A DNA stretch of 44,304 nt from Gammaproteobacteria bacterium (lineage in GTDB: Bacteria > Pseudomonadota > Gammaproteobacteria > GCA-001735895), in contig JASJCI010000003.1 in assembly GCA_030066085.1 (NCBI GenBank), positions 1-44,304 on the forward strand, read 5' to 3'. The notes under the pieces are model-generated. The model was not told the origin of the DNA. It did not search any database and saw only the letters and a list, made by a program, of their open reading frames with translations. Within the stretch, counting starts at the first letter, position 1; each line of letters starts with the position of its first letter. Shown here one piece after another: positions 7,846 through 16,508 of this stretch. Made by a program: the position numbers and the translations under genes.

Positions 7846-7879
7846 TTGTAACCTGATTGTTACACTACAAAAGCATAAT
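7846..7879 (+). promoter_or_regulatory. Pho box and -10 of the pstS promoter
   Basis: TTGTAAC-CTGA-TTGTTAC (7846-7863) has the 7-4-7 direct-repeat layout of a Pho box. A good -10 element, CATAAT at 7874-7879, follows after exactly 10 bases. The match to the consensus heptamer is weaker at positions 5-7 than in the phoB box, but the spacing and location 42 bases before pstS make a PhoB-activated promoter likely. Confidence 0.8.
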
Positions 7880-7920
7880 GGGGCCCGCTTTTAACCATTA
7901 ATCTGCTGAGGGCTCCTCAA

Positions 7921-8967
7921 ATGAAAAAGCTAATGCTTACCGCTGCCGTCTCGGTTGCTTCCGTGGCTCTCGTAGCCAACGCCTACGCCGCCGGGCGCAG
8001 CACCATCAGCGTCGTCGGCTCGTCGACCGTTTACCCGTTTGCCACCGTGGTGGCGGAGCGTTTCGGCAAGAAGACGTCCCACGCAACCCCGAAAATCGAG
8101 TCCACCGGTTCCGGCGGCGGCATGAAGCTGTTCTGCAACGGCATCGGTCTCAACACCCCCGATATCACCAACGCCTCGCGCCGGATCAAGCAGTCCGAGT
8201 ACGAGAAATGCCAGGCCAACGGGGTCAAGGACATCATCGAAGTGCACGTCGGTTTCGACGGTATCGCCGTGGCCAACTCCAGCAAGGCGCAGAAGCTGGA
8301 ACTGACCCGCAAGGACCTGTTCCTGGCGCTGGCCAAGGACGTACCGAACCCTGACGGCAGCGAAACCCTGGTCGAAAACCCCTACAAGACCTGGAAAGAC
8401 GTCAACCCGGCCCTGCCGAACATCGAGATCGAGGTGCTCGGACCACCGCCGACGTCAGGTACCCGCGACGCTTTCGCCGAACTGGCGATGGAAGGCGGTT
8501 GCAAGAAGTTCGACTGGATCAAGGCGATGAAGAAGACCGACAAGAGTGCTTACAAGAGCGTCTGCCACAACGTTCGCGAAGACGGTCTGTACATCGAAGC
8601 CGGTGAAAACGACAACCTGATCGTACAAAAGCTCGACAAGAATCCCAATGCGCTCGGCATCTTCGGCTTCTCGTTTCTCGAGCAAAACGACGACAAGGTC
8701 CAGGGTTCTGTTATCGAGGGCAAGTCACCGGAGTTCGAAACCATTGCCGACGGTTCCTACCCGATCTCGCGCCCGCTGTACTTCTACGTCAAGAAGGCAC
8801 ACATGGCGTCCATCCCGGGCATCGATGCGTTCCTGAAGGAATTCACCAGCGAAGCCGCAATGGGTGAAGACGGTTACCTCATCGACAAGGGCCTGATCCC
8901 GCTGTCCGATTCCGAGCGTGAAATGCTGCGCAAGAACACGCTGGCCGGAAAGACCTTGCAGATGTAG
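7921..8967 (+). CDS. pstS: Periplasmic phosphate-binding protein PstS
   Basis: The product is 348 residues with a classical signal peptide (MKKLMLTAAVSVASVALVAN, cleavage probably after AYA at about 22-24). The mature protein starts with SVVGSSTVYPF, the phosphate-binding loop of the PstS family. Other family motifs are STGSGGGMKLF, DITNASRRI and PPPTSGTRDAFAELAM. PstS captures periplasmic phosphate and delivers it to PstCA. A Pho box promoter lies upstream, and a strong intrinsic terminator follows 27 bases after the stop. That arrangement should give far more pstS transcript than pstCAB transcript. Confidence 0.95.
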   Translation: MKKLMLTAAVSVASVALVANAYAAGRSTISVVGSSTVYPFATVVAERFGKKTSHATPKIESTGSGGGMKLFCNGIGLNTPDITNASRRIKQSEYEKCQANGVKDIIEVHVGFDGIAVANSSKAQKLELTRKDLFLALAKDVPNPDGSETLVENPYKTWKDVNPALPNIEIEVLGPPPTSGTRDAFAELAMEGGCKKFDWIKAMKKTDKSAYKSVCHNVREDGLYIEAGENDNLIVQKLDKNPNALGIFGFSFLEQNDDKVQGSVIEGKSPEFETIADGSYPISRPLYFYVKKAHMASIPGIDAFLKEFTSEAAMGEDGYLIDKGLIPLSDSEREMLRKNTLAGKTLQM

Positions 8968-8994
8968 GCTGGCGATGTAATGATCCGCCGAATC

Positions 8995-9025
8995 GCTCCC
9001 TTGAATCTTCAAGGGAGCTTTTTTT
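8995..9025 (+). terminator. Rho-independent terminator/attenuator after pstS
   Basis: GCTCCCTTGAA and TTCAAGGGAGC form a perfect 11-bp stem around TC, followed directly by seven T residues (9019-9025). It lies between pstS and pstC in the same transcription direction. Partial read-through would supply pstC, pstA, pstB and phoU at a lower level. Confidence 0.93.
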
Positions 9026-9076
9026 CGGCCTCGGGCTTTTACCGCCAGGCGCACAGCATAACGAGCTGAAACTTTC

Positions 9077-10447
9077 ATGCAGACCACGACCCTCGTCATC
9101 GTCATTGCCGGATTATCGCTGATTTCCTACTACACCGGGCGCACGCGGGCACAGGCCTATCGCCTGGACGGGCGGCTGCTGGCGCTGCCGAACCAGTACG
9201 GCTACCTGACGGCGATGTGGAGTGCCTTGCCCGCGATCATCCTGCTGCTGGCATGGTTAGCCTTCGAGCCCGGATACCTCAACGACCAGGTTATCGCCAA
9301 CCTGCCGGCCGCAGCACAGCAACTGCCGACCGAGGAACTCGCGCTGCTGGTCAACAACGTGCTGCTCGCGGTCGGTAACGGCGGCTTGTCGCCCGACCCG
9401 GTCATCGAGGACGCGGCCGCGGCCTACCTGGCGGCCCGCGAACAAAGCCGCATGCTTGTCACCGGCCTGATCCTGCTGCTGTGCCTGTCGGGCATCATTT
9501 TTTCGCTGACCCGCTACCTGACCCGGCTGCATGCGCGCAAGCGTGTCGAGACAGTTATCCGCTGGTTTCTGATGCTGTGTTCGGGAGTGGCCATCGTCAC
9601 CACGGTCGGGATCGTGCTGTCGGTACTGTTCGAGGCCATCCGCTTTTTCGAATCGGTTCCCATCCTCGATTTCATGTTCGGCACCACCTGGAGTCCGCAG
9701 ACCGCGATCCGCGCGGACCAGGTCGGCTCGTCCGGCTCCTTCGGCGCCATTCCGCTGTTTGCCGGCACCATGCTGATTTCGCTGATCGCGATGACCATAG
9801 CGGTACCGGTTGGCCTGCTGACCGCGATCTACCTCGCCGAGTACGCGTCTCCGCGGTTTCGCTCGGCGGCCAAGCCGACGCTGGAGATCCTGGCCGGTAT
9901 CCCGACCGTGGTTTACGGTTTTTTCGCCGCCCTCACGGTGGCGCCCTTCATCCGCGATCTCGGTACGTCGCTCGGACTGTCCGTTGCCTCCGAAAGTGCG
10001 CTGGCGGCCGGCATCGTCATGGGGGTCATGATCATCCCGTTCGTATCCTCGCTGTCGGACGACGTCATCACCGCGGTGCCGCAGGCGATGCGCGACGGTT
10101 CGCTCGCGCTCGGCGCGACCCAGTCGGAGACCATCAAACAGGTGATCATCCCGGCCGCGCTGCCGGGTATCGTCGGCGGCGTACTGCTGGCGGCCTCGCG
10201 CGCGATCGGCGAGACCATGATCGTAGTCATGGCCGCCGGGCTGGCGGCCAGGTTGACGGCCAACCCGCTGGATGCGGTCACCACGGTCACGGTACAGATC
10301 GTGACCCTGCTGACCGGCGACCAGGAGTTCGACAGCCCCAAGACTCTGGCCGCGTTTGCGCTCGGCCTGATGCTGTTCGTGTCCACGCTGCTGCTCAACG
10401 TGGTCGCGCTGCACATCGTCAGGAAGTACCGTGAACAATATGAATAA
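9077..10447 (+). CDS. pstC: Phosphate ABC transporter permease PstC, long form
   Basis: This 456-residue permease is much longer than E. coli PstC (319). The C-terminal 280 residues are the standard PstC core, with FGTTWSP, the BPD_transp_1 domain and the EAA-like loop LALGATQSETIKQVIIPAALPGIVGG. The first roughly 150 residues are an extension. They carry a transmembrane segment at about 5-20, one at about 42-62, a hydrophilic stretch of about 60 residues (PAAAQQLPTEEL to YLAAREQSR) and a third segment near 120-142. Long PstC forms of this kind occur in many marine gammaproteobacteria. The 3' end overlaps pstA by 17 bases, which indicates tight translational coupling. It forms the membrane channel with PstA. 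Confidence 0.93.
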   Translation: MQTTTLVIVIAGLSLISYYTGRTRAQAYRLDGRLLALPNQYGYLTAMWSALPAIILLLAWLAFEPGYLNDQVIANLPAAAQQLPTEELALLVNNVLLAVGNGGLSPDPVIEDAAAAYLAAREQSRMLVTGLILLLCLSGIIFSLTRYLTRLHARKRVETVIRWFLMLCSGVAIVTTVGIVLSVLFEAIRFFESVPILDFMFGTTWSPQTAIRADQVGSSGSFGAIPLFAGTMLISLIAMTIAVPVGLLTAIYLAEYASPRFRSAAKPTLEILAGIPTVVYGFFAALTVAPFIRDLGTSLGLSVASESALAAGIVMGVMIIPFVSSLSDDVITAVPQAMRDGSLALGATQSETIKQVIIPAALPGIVGGVLLAASRAIGETMIVVMAAGLAARLTANPLDAVTTVTVQIVTLLTGDQEFDSPKTLAAFALGLMLFVSTLLLNVVALHIVRKYREQYE

Positions 10448-11705
10448 CACCGAAATCGTCAAGCAGAGCCTGAAACGGCGCTACGCAAGGGAAAAGCGCT
10501 TCCAGCTTTATGGGCGTTGCGCGGTCCTGGTCGGCTTTGTTTTCCTCGCGCTGTTGCTGACCGATATCGTGGTCAAGGCTTTGCCAGCCTTCAGCGTAAC
10601 CGAGATCAGGCTTGATGTGGACGTTTCGCGCGAGGCGCTGGAACTGCCCGTCGAGGGCCGCCTGGATCGGGATGCGATTATCGCGGTCAACTTTGGTGGG
10701 GTGATCAAGAAATCACTGCGCGAGGCCTTCCCCGACGTGACCAAGCGCAAGCAAAAGCGCGAACTGTATCGCCTGGTTTCGAGCGGCGCCGAGTTCGCAC
10801 TGCAGGCAATGCTGGTCAACAATCCGGATCTGATCGGAGACCAGCCGTTGAGAATCTGGTTCAAGGCGGACGACGACGTCGACACCCTGTACAAGCTCGA
10901 CACGCGTACCAGCCGCATTTCCGATCTGCAGCTCGGGATTATCGAACAGCTGCGCGCTTCCGACAGCATACGAACCGTGTTCAACACGACCTTGTTCACC
11001 GCAAGCGATTCGCGCGAACCGGAGCAGGCCGGTATCCGCGGCGCGCTGCTGGGTTCCTTCTGGACCCTGCTGGTTACCCTGATCGTATCGCTGCCGGTGG
11101 GTATCGCGGCGGCGATTTACCTCGAGGAATTTGCGCCCAAAAACAGGATTACCGACTTCATCGAAATCAATATCAACAACCTCGCCGCGGTGCCGTCGAT
11201 CGTGTTTGGCCTGCTAGGTCTCGCGGTGTTCATCAACTTTTTCGGCATGCCGCGCTCGGCACCACTGGTCGGTGGCCTCGTACTGGCGCTGATGACGCTG
11301 CCGACAATCATCATCTCCAGCCGCGCCGCGATCAAGTCGGTACCGCCATCGATCAAGGAAGCCGCGCTCGGCGTCGGCGCCTCACACATGCAGGTCGTGT
11401 TTCACCACACTTTGCCGCTGGCGATGCCCGGCATCCTGACCGGTTCGATCATCGGCATGGCGCAGGCGCTCGGCGAAACCGCGCCGCTGCTGATGATTGG
11501 CATGGTCGCGTTCATCGTCGACGTGCCCGGCGGTATTTTCGATTCCGCCACCGTGCTGCCGGTGCAGATTTATCTCTGGTCCGACAGCCCCGAGCGCGCG
11601 TTTACCGCACTGACCGCCGCCACCATCCTGGTGCTGCTCGGCTTCCTGGTCGTGATGAACGCGATCGCTATTTATCTCCGCCGTCGCTTCGAGCGCCGCT
11701 GGTAA
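10431..11705 (+). CDS. pstA: Phosphate ABC transporter permease PstA, long form with DUF3333-type N-terminus
   Basis: The product is 424 residues against about 296 in E. coli. A transmembrane segment at about 28-48 is followed by a soluble, presumably periplasmic region of about 140 residues (EIRLDVDVSREALELPVEGR to TLFTASDSREPEQ). The canonical permease core follows, with SLPVGIAAAIYLEE, NNLAAVPSIVFGLLGL and the EAA loop EAALGVGASHMQVVFHHTLPL. I choose the GTG at 10431 because AGGAAG sits seven bases upstream; an ATG at 10440 is the alternative. The gene overlaps the end of pstC. The extra periplasmic domain pairs with the extension in PstC and may contact PstS. Confidence 0.93.
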   Translation: MNNMNNTEIVKQSLKRRYAREKRFQLYGRCAVLVGFVFLALLLTDIVVKALPAFSVTEIRLDVDVSREALELPVEGRLDRDAIIAVNFGGVIKKSLREAFPDVTKRKQKRELYRLVSSGAEFALQAMLVNNPDLIGDQPLRIWFKADDDVDTLYKLDTRTSRISDLQLGIIEQLRASDSIRTVFNTTLFTASDSREPEQAGIRGALLGSFWTLLVTLIVSLPVGIAAAIYLEEFAPKNRITDFIEININNLAAVPSIVFGLLGLAVFINFFGMPRSAPLVGGLVLALMTLPTIIISSRAAIKSVPPSIKEAALGVGASHMQVVFHHTLPLAMPGILTGSIIGMAQALGETAPLLMIGMVAFIVDVPGGIFDSATVLPVQIYLWSDSPERAFTALTAATILVLLGFLVVMNAIAIYLRRRFERRW

Positions 11706-11729
11706 TCGCCTGAAAGAGAGTCTGATATC

Positions 11730-12608
11730 ATGAACGCTTCCGTAACCGAAGATCTGGGCACCAGCTCCGTAACCGAATTCGACGTGCGAGACCCTGACCG
11801 ATCAACCCAAGTCAAGGGTTTCGAGGGCACCATCGGTGAAAACACCCTCGATAATCCGAAGATTTCGACCCGTAACGTGAACATTTCTTACGGCGAGAAG
11901 CAGGCGATTTTCGACGCCAGCCTCGATATCGGCCGTAACGAGGTGATCGCGATGATCGGGCCGTCCGGTTGCGGCAAATCGACCTACCTGCGCGCGCTGA
12001 ACCGGATGAACGACACCATCGTTGGCTGCCGCGTCACCGGCGACCTGACCATTGACGGCGAACCGATCTACGCCCACAACATGGACCCGGTACTGCTGCG
12101 CGCGCGCGTCGGCATGGTGTTCCAGAAACCGAACCCGTTCCCCAAGTCGATTTACGATAATATCGCCTACGGGCCGCGCATCCACGGCCTGACCAGGACC
12201 AATGCCGAGCTCGACGAAGTCGTCGTCACCAGCCTGCAGCGCGCCGGCCTGTTCGAAGAGGTCAAGGATCGCCTTGACGCGCCCGGTACCGGCCTGTCCG
12301 GCGGTCAGCAGCAGCGCCTGTGCATCGCGCGCACGATCGCGGTCAGCCCCGAGGTGATCCTGATGGACGAACCCTGCTCCGCGCTGGATCCGATCGCGAC
12401 CGCGATCATCGAGGAGCTGATCGACGAGCTGCGCGCCAATTACACCATCGTAATCGTCACTCACTCGATGCAGCAGGCAGCGCGCGTGTCGCAGCGCACC
12501 GCCTATTTCCACCTCGGCAAACTGATCGAGGTTGGTGAAACCAACCAGATCTTCACCAACCCCAGGCACGAACTGACGGAAAACTACATCACAGGGAAAT
12601 TCGGGTAA
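11730..12608 (+). CDS. pstB: Phosphate ABC transporter ATPase PstB
   Basis: This is a 292-residue ABC ATPase with Walker [10 protein letters not shown] (about 81-89), the Q-loop region [16 protein letters not shown], signature [13 protein letters not shown], Walker [14 protein letters not shown] and switch histidine in [15 protein letters not shown]. The C at DEPCSALDP and the [11 protein letters not shown] segment are typical of PstB. About 40 residues precede the usual start of the domain; they are hydrophilic and acidic and may be a lineage-specific tail. A ribosome site AAAGAGAG precedes the ATG. phoU begins four bases after the stop. PstB drives phosphate import and takes part with PhoU in signalling to PhoR. 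Confidence 0.96.
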   Translation: MNASVTEDLGTSSVTEFDVRDPDRSTQVKGFEGTIGENTLDNPKISTRNVNISYGEKQAIFDASLDIGRNEVIAMIGPSGCGKSTYLRALNRMNDTIVGCRVTGDLTIDGEPIYAHNMDPVLLRARVGMVFQKPNPFPKSIYDNIAYGPRIHGLTRTNAELDEVVVTSLQRAGLFEEVKDRLDAPGTGLSGGQQQRLCIARTIAVSPEVILMDEPCSALDPIATAIIEELIDELRANYTIVIVTHSMQQAARVSQRTAYFHLGKLIEVGETNQIFTNPRHELTENYITGKFG

Positions 12609-12612
12609 CATC

Positions 12613-13317
12613 ATGAGCAGCAACGAGCCGCAGATTACCGGTCACATCTCGAAACGTTTCGACCAGGAACTCGATGACATCCGCAACCAGGTGCTGTCGA
12701 TGGGCGGGCTGGTCGAAACCCAGGTCAGCAACGGTATCGAGTGCCTGCTCAAGGCTGACTCAGACCTCGCGCGCCGGGTAATCAACGAAGATCACAGCGT
12801 CAATCGGATGGAGGTTGAGATCGACGAAGAGTGCGTACAGATTCTCGCGCGCCGGCAACCCGCGGCGGGCGATCTCAGGTTGATCGTCGCGGTGACCAAA
12901 ACGATCAGCGACCTGGAACGCATAGGTGACCAGGCGGCGAAACTCGGCAAGATCCAGCTCGAACTCGAAGGCCAGGGCGTGACCTCGTCGACTTACGTCA
13001 AACTCGAACACCTCGGCAACCTGGTACGGCAAATTCTGCACCGCTCGCTGGATGCCTTTGCGCGCATGAACGCGGAGGACGCGATGGCGACTATCGATTA
13101 CGATGCCAAGGTGAACGATGAGTTCGAGAGCCTGATGCGCGAACTGATCACGCACATGATGGAAGACCCGCGCACGATCCGCAGCGCGCTGCGCATGTCC
13201 TGGTGCGCGCGGGCGCTGGAGCGTATCGGCGACCACGCCAAGAACATCTGCGAGTACGTCGTGTACTTCGTACTCGGCAAGGACGTGCGCCACATCGATA
13301 CCAACGACCGCGACTGA
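12613..13317 (+). CDS. phoU: Phosphate transport regulator PhoU
   Basis: The 234-residue all-helical protein consists of two PhoU repeats. Each carries the acidic metal-binding pattern: DLRLIVAVTKTISDLERIGDQ in the first half and LRMSWCARALERIGDHAKNI in the second. PhoU links the Pst transporter to PhoR so that PhoB stays inactive when phosphate is plentiful, and it limits toxic phosphate uptake. It is the last gene of the cluster. Its stop codon is the first base triplet of a 22-bp perfect palindrome, followed by a second hairpin, which probably marks the end of the operon. Confidence 0.96.
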   Translation: MSSNEPQITGHISKRFDQELDDIRNQVLSMGGLVETQVSNGIECLLKADSDLARRVINEDHSVNRMEVEIDEECVQILARRQPAAGDLRLIVAVTKTISDLERIGDQAAKLGKIQLELEGQGVTSSTYVKLEHLGNLVRQILHRSLDAFARMNAEDAMATIDYDAKVNDEFESLMRELITHMMEDPRTIRSALRMSWCARALERIGDHAKNICEYVVYFVLGKDVRHIDTNDRD

Positions 13318-13367
13318 CTTCGACGCGTCGAAGTCATCCCCGAAAGCGCGCAGCGCTTATCGGGGAT
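13315..13367 (+). repeat. 22-bp perfect palindrome plus REP-like hairpin at the end of phoU
   Basis: Positions 13315-13336 (TGACTTCGACG and its exact complement CGTCGAAGTCA) form a perfect 22-bp palindrome that begins with the phoU stop codon. It runs directly into a second hairpin at 13336-13367: ATCCCCGAAAGCGC, loop GCA, then GCGCTT-A-TCGGGGAT with one bulged base. There is no T-run, so it is not a textbook intrinsic terminator. The second hairpin resembles dispersed REP elements. It probably protects or ends the pst-phoU mRNA. Confidence 0.75.
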
Positions 13368-13392
13368 CTCCTGCCAACTTGTGCGATGATGT

Positions 13393-13577
13393 CTCCCGCC
13401 GAGAACGCGGAGGACGGCGCTGAGCCCGCAGAGGGATTCAAGGTGATTGCCGGTAGCAGAGGACGCACCACCACAGCCCCTGTCTCGGGATCTTTTCCAG
13501 CCCGGTAGTCGATCCACGCGACACCATTGTCAGCCTCGCGACCCCTGCGCCAATGCACGTCAGCGCCTCCGCGGGAA
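13393..13577. repeat. Inverted-repeat-bounded intergenic element, unit 1
   Basis: The unit opens with a TCCCGCCGAGAACGCGGAGG-like end and closes with GCGCCTCCGCGGGAA, the inverted form of the same end. The interior holds short CGCAGAG/GCGGAG motifs and no credible gene. It is one of six similar units in the window. With unit 2 it makes up most of the 548-base gene-free stretch between phoU and the dUTPase gene (13318-13865). Confidence 0.7.
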
Positions 13578-13666
13578 CTCCACGGCAGTCCTTCGAACCA
13601 GGCAGCCGCGTGCCGACCGAGTGCCCCGAAATTACCCTGAGGTCCGGCGGCTTTGCCAGCTTGGGG

Positions 13667-13846
13667 TTCCCGCGGAGGGCGCAGGGAATTCGCGGAGTTC
13701 GCAGAAGATATTTTTGACAGACACAAGCCGATGTCTCGCCGAGTGTTCTGTCTCGAGGTTTGTCTCTGTTCAGCAGGCAATCCCCGCAACACCGCTAATC
13801 CACCCAGCGATCCCTGCGCCAGTGCGCGCCAGCCCCCCCGCGGGAA
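13667..13846. repeat. Inverted-repeat-bounded intergenic element, unit 2
   Basis: The left end is TTCCCGCGGAGGGCGCAGGG and the right end is CCCCCCCGCGGGAA. A 50-base segment at the right end (13808-13857, CGATCCCTGCGCCAGTGCGC onward) repeats the right-end segment of unit 1 (13539-13588, CGACCCCTGCGCCAATGCAC onward) with about 80% identity. The two units are therefore diverged direct copies with a period of 269 bases. Confidence 0.7.
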
Positions 13847-13865
13847 CCCCACGGCAGGCTGGCAA

Positions 13866-14477
13866 CTACCCGGGGTAACGCTCGGCCAGGGCGGCGTAGA
13901 CGTCGTCGCGGAAGGTCTGGCTGTCGCTGTCGAGGATCGCCAGGATTTCGCTGAGGTGTTCGTTGTCTTCGCGACCATCCCAGGTCTTGACGTAGCTGCC
14001 GTCCTTGTAGCCATGATCCTGGCGGAAGAAGTTCAGCACGTTTTTACCGACGTACATGCGAAACAGCTCGTCGAAAGACATGTCGACCAGCGCCAGCATG
14101 TCGGCAAAATCGGAAAAGTGCATGGACTGCTGCGCGATGGTCGACTGCGCCATCGCCTCGATCGCGGCACGGATATCGTCGTGTCCACGCGGTTCGGCAA
14201 GCTCACGGCCAATGCGTTGCGCGACTGCGTCGTTGTCAGCCTCGCGCAACAGGTAGTCGCTCATCGCGAAGTGCAGGATATCGACCAGCTCGAGCCGCAC
14301 CTGCTCGAGGTCGGGCTGCTGGTGTTTCCACCACTTCCAGCCGTAGTGATCCAGCATTTCGGCGCATTCGGTCCAGATCGCGCGGTACCAGGCGTTGCCG
14401 GCGTTGCGCCAGTCGGGATTGACGCGCGCGTTCATCGCATCCTGCATTTCGAGCATGACGAGCAGTTGTTGGTGCAT
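13866..14477 (-). CDS. Dimeric all-alpha dUTP diphosphatase (dUTPase_2 family)
   Basis: The 203-residue protein has the all-alpha NTP pyrophosphohydrolase signature: ExxE at E37/E40 in WTECAEMLDHYGWKWWK and ExxD at E63/D66 in LELVDILHFAMS. The later family blocks FRMYVGKNVLNFFRQDHGY and WDGREDNEHL are also present. It hydrolyses dUTP to dUMP and pyrophosphate, keeping uracil out of DNA and feeding dTMP synthesis. I use the ATG at 14477; a TTG at 14492 would add five residues. It is unrelated to trimeric Dut. The gene follows the SLC13-type transporter on the same strand after 40 bases. Confidence 0.9.
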   Translation of the reverse strand: MHQQLLVMLEMQDAMNARVNPDWRNAGNAWYRAIWTECAEMLDHYGWKWWKHQQPDLEQVRLELVDILHFAMSDYLLREADNDAVAQRIGRELAEPRGHDDIRAAIEAMAQSTIAQQSMHFSDFADMLALVDMSFDELFRMYVGKNVLNFFRQDHGYKDGSYVKTWDGREDNEHLSEILAILDSDSQTFRDDVYAALAERYPG

Positions 14478-14517
14478 GGCCTGGCCGGTCAAAAAAAGCC
14501 GGATTTTACCGGAGCGG

Positions 14518-16356
14518 CTACATGCCGTATAGCCAGGGCAGCAAAAAGCTCAGCAGGGCCCACATGATCAGCACCAGCGGCAGACCGACCTTGAGGAAGT
14601 CGGCAAAACGATAGTTGCCCGCGTTCATCACCAGCAGATTGGTCTGGTAAGCCATCGGCGTCGCGAAGCTCATGTTGGCGCCGAATATCACCGCCAGCAC
14701 GAACGGCTCGGGCGGCTGGCCGATCTGCTGGGCAATACCGATCGCTATCGGTGTGCCAATGACCGCGGCGGCGTTATTCGATACCACGTTGGTCAACAGC
14801 GCCATCATCGCCAGCAAGCCGCTCAGCACCAGCCACGGCGACGCGCCGGCGGTCAGTTCGACATAGGCGGTGGCAAGCATGTCGGCACCCCCGGTTTCGA
14901 TCATCGCGCTGCCCATCGCCAGGCTGGTCACGATGATCAGCACCACCGGCGCGCTCAGCGCGCGCGTCGCATCGAACCAGCGGATACAGCCGGTAAACAG
15001 CATCAGCACCACGCCGGTCAGCGCGCTGACCGCGATCGGCAGCAGGCCAAAGGCCGCGGTGACGATGATCCACAGCATGATCATCAGCGCCAGCGGCGCA
15101 CGTTTCGAAATCGGCAGCGCCGCCTTGGCGTCGAGCACGAGCAGGTTGCGGCTGGACTTGAGGCGCTTGATGTTTTCCACCGAGCCCTGCACCAGCAGCA
15201 CGTCGCCCGAGTGCAGCCGGGTTTCCTCGGTGTGTTCCTTGCCCTGCTCCGCCAGCCACTTGTTGGTGCGGAACAGCGCCAGCACCATCAGCTGGTAGCG
15301 TTCGCGAAAGCGCACGTTGGCCAGCGTGCGGCCATCGAGAGTCGAACCCGGCACAACCACCACCTCGGCGATCTGCTGGGTGGTATCGCGCAACGGATGT
15401 TCCTCGTCAACCCGTTCGTCGCCCGAAAACAGGCTCGCGCCGAGCAGGCTTTCGAGCTCCTTCAGGCGATCGGGCGTACCCTTGACCATGATCCGGTCAC
15501 CGCTGCGCAACACGAGGTCCGGGATCGGCATCAGCCGGTTGTTGTTCTTGCCGCGCAGGATGTGCACCACGTCGAGCATACCGCCGCAAAGCTCGATGAT
15601 TTCCGACAGCGTCCTGCCCTCGACAATGCTTTCCTCGTGGATGCGCAGCTGCGCACTGAAAACCCGTGGCGAGGTGGTCGGCAGGCGCGCCTCGCGCGAC
15701 GGCAGCAGGCGCGGCGCCAGCAGCCACAGGTACAGGATGGCAAAGCCACCGGCTATCATTGCCGGAAAAGCAAAATCGAACATGCCGAGCTGGCGCAGGC
15801 CCAGGTCGGCGGCTACCGCGACCACCAGCAGGTTGGTCGACGTGCCGATACTGGTCGCCATGCCGCCGACCGAGGTCGCGAGCCCCATCGGCAGCAGCAG
15901 GTCCGAGGCCGGCGTCGAGGTCTTGAGCGAAACGCTGATCAGGATCGGCAGCAGCAGGATCACCACCGGCGTATTGTTGATGAAGGCGCTCAGCATCGCG
16001 CCGACGACGAGGGTGGCAAGAAACGACAGCAGCGGCCGGCGCGTCCACCAGCGCGCCAGCTGGCGACCGATCGGCTCCAGCGCACCGGTACGCACCAGCG
16101 CCTGGCCCGCGATCATCAGCGCGCAGACCGCGACCAGGGCCTGGTGACCGAAGCCGAGGAACAGGTCGGCGGCGCGCACCGGCTCGCGCGCATTGCTGTA
16201 AGGAAAGATTTCGAACAACAACGCCAGCAGAACCAGGATCAGCAGGCTGGATGACGCCAGCGGCAGGCGCTCGCTGGCGAACAGGAACAGCGCCAGCACG
16301 ACCAGCGCCATCACTGCATAGGCATGAAAAGCCGGAACGGAGGCCGCGATGTCCAT
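14518..16356 (-). CDS. SLC13/DASS-family transporter with two RCK_C (TrkA_C) domains
   Basis: The product is 612 residues. An N-terminal membrane half (about 10-210) has the re-entrant motif INNTPVVILLLP near residue 127. Two cytoplasmic TrkA_C-type domains follow (about 225-300 and 310-390). The C-terminal membrane half (about 400-610) has the matching motif VVSNNAAAVIGTPIAIGIA. This layout is found in SLC13-family permeases annotated as anion, sulfate or dicarboxylate transporters of the inner membrane, usually sodium-coupled. The regulatory domains suggest ligand control of transport. The substrate is not determinable here. The neighbours lysS upstream and dUTPase downstream give no clue. 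Confidence 0.88.
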   Translation of the reverse strand: MDIAASVPAFHAYAVMALVVLALFLFASERLPLASSSLLILVLLALLFEIFPYSNAREPVRAADLFLGFGHQALVAVCALMIAGQALVRTGALEPIGRQLARWWTRRPLLSFLATLVVGAMLSAFINNTPVVILLLPILISVSLKTSTPASDLLLPMGLATSVGGMATSIGTSTNLLVVAVAADLGLRQLGMFDFAFPAMIAGGFAILYLWLLAPRLLPSREARLPTTSPRVFSAQLRIHEESIVEGRTLSEIIELCGGMLDVVHILRGKNNNRLMPIPDLVLRSGDRIMVKGTPDRLKELESLLGASLFSGDERVDEEHPLRDTTQQIAEVVVVPGSTLDGRTLANVRFRERYQLMVLALFRTNKWLAEQGKEHTEETRLHSGDVLLVQGSVENIKRLKSSRNLLVLDAKAALPISKRAPLALMIMLWIIVTAAFGLLPIAVSALTGVVLMLFTGCIRWFDATRALSAPVVLIIVTSLAMGSAMIETGGADMLATAYVELTAGASPWLVLSGLLAMMALLTNVVSNNAAAVIGTPIAIGIAQQIGQPPEPFVLAVIFGANMSFATPMAYQTNLLVMNAGNYRFADFLKVGLPLVLIMWALLSFLLPWLYGM

Positions 16357-16508
16357 GGGCGGAGTCTAGCAGCTGGCGTGAATTCCACCGCTTTGGCACA
16401 TTCGAAAGCGCCGGGGCCGACGCTGGACGAATGAGATTCCGCTGGTCCGATTGCCTCGCGGGCCGCCCGCCGCGCACCGATTCGAAACGGTGCATCGCGC
16501 GCTAGCGG

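Noticed and set aside
9257-10462. 401-codon minus-strand frame opposite pstC
   Set aside because: The translation is almost wholly Arg/Gln/Asp/Gly, with no domain, opposite a clear membrane permease.
16474-16493. GCACCG/CGGTGC hairpin downstream of lysS as a terminator
   Set aside because: The stem is only 6 bp, has an 8-base loop and no T-run in the lysS direction.
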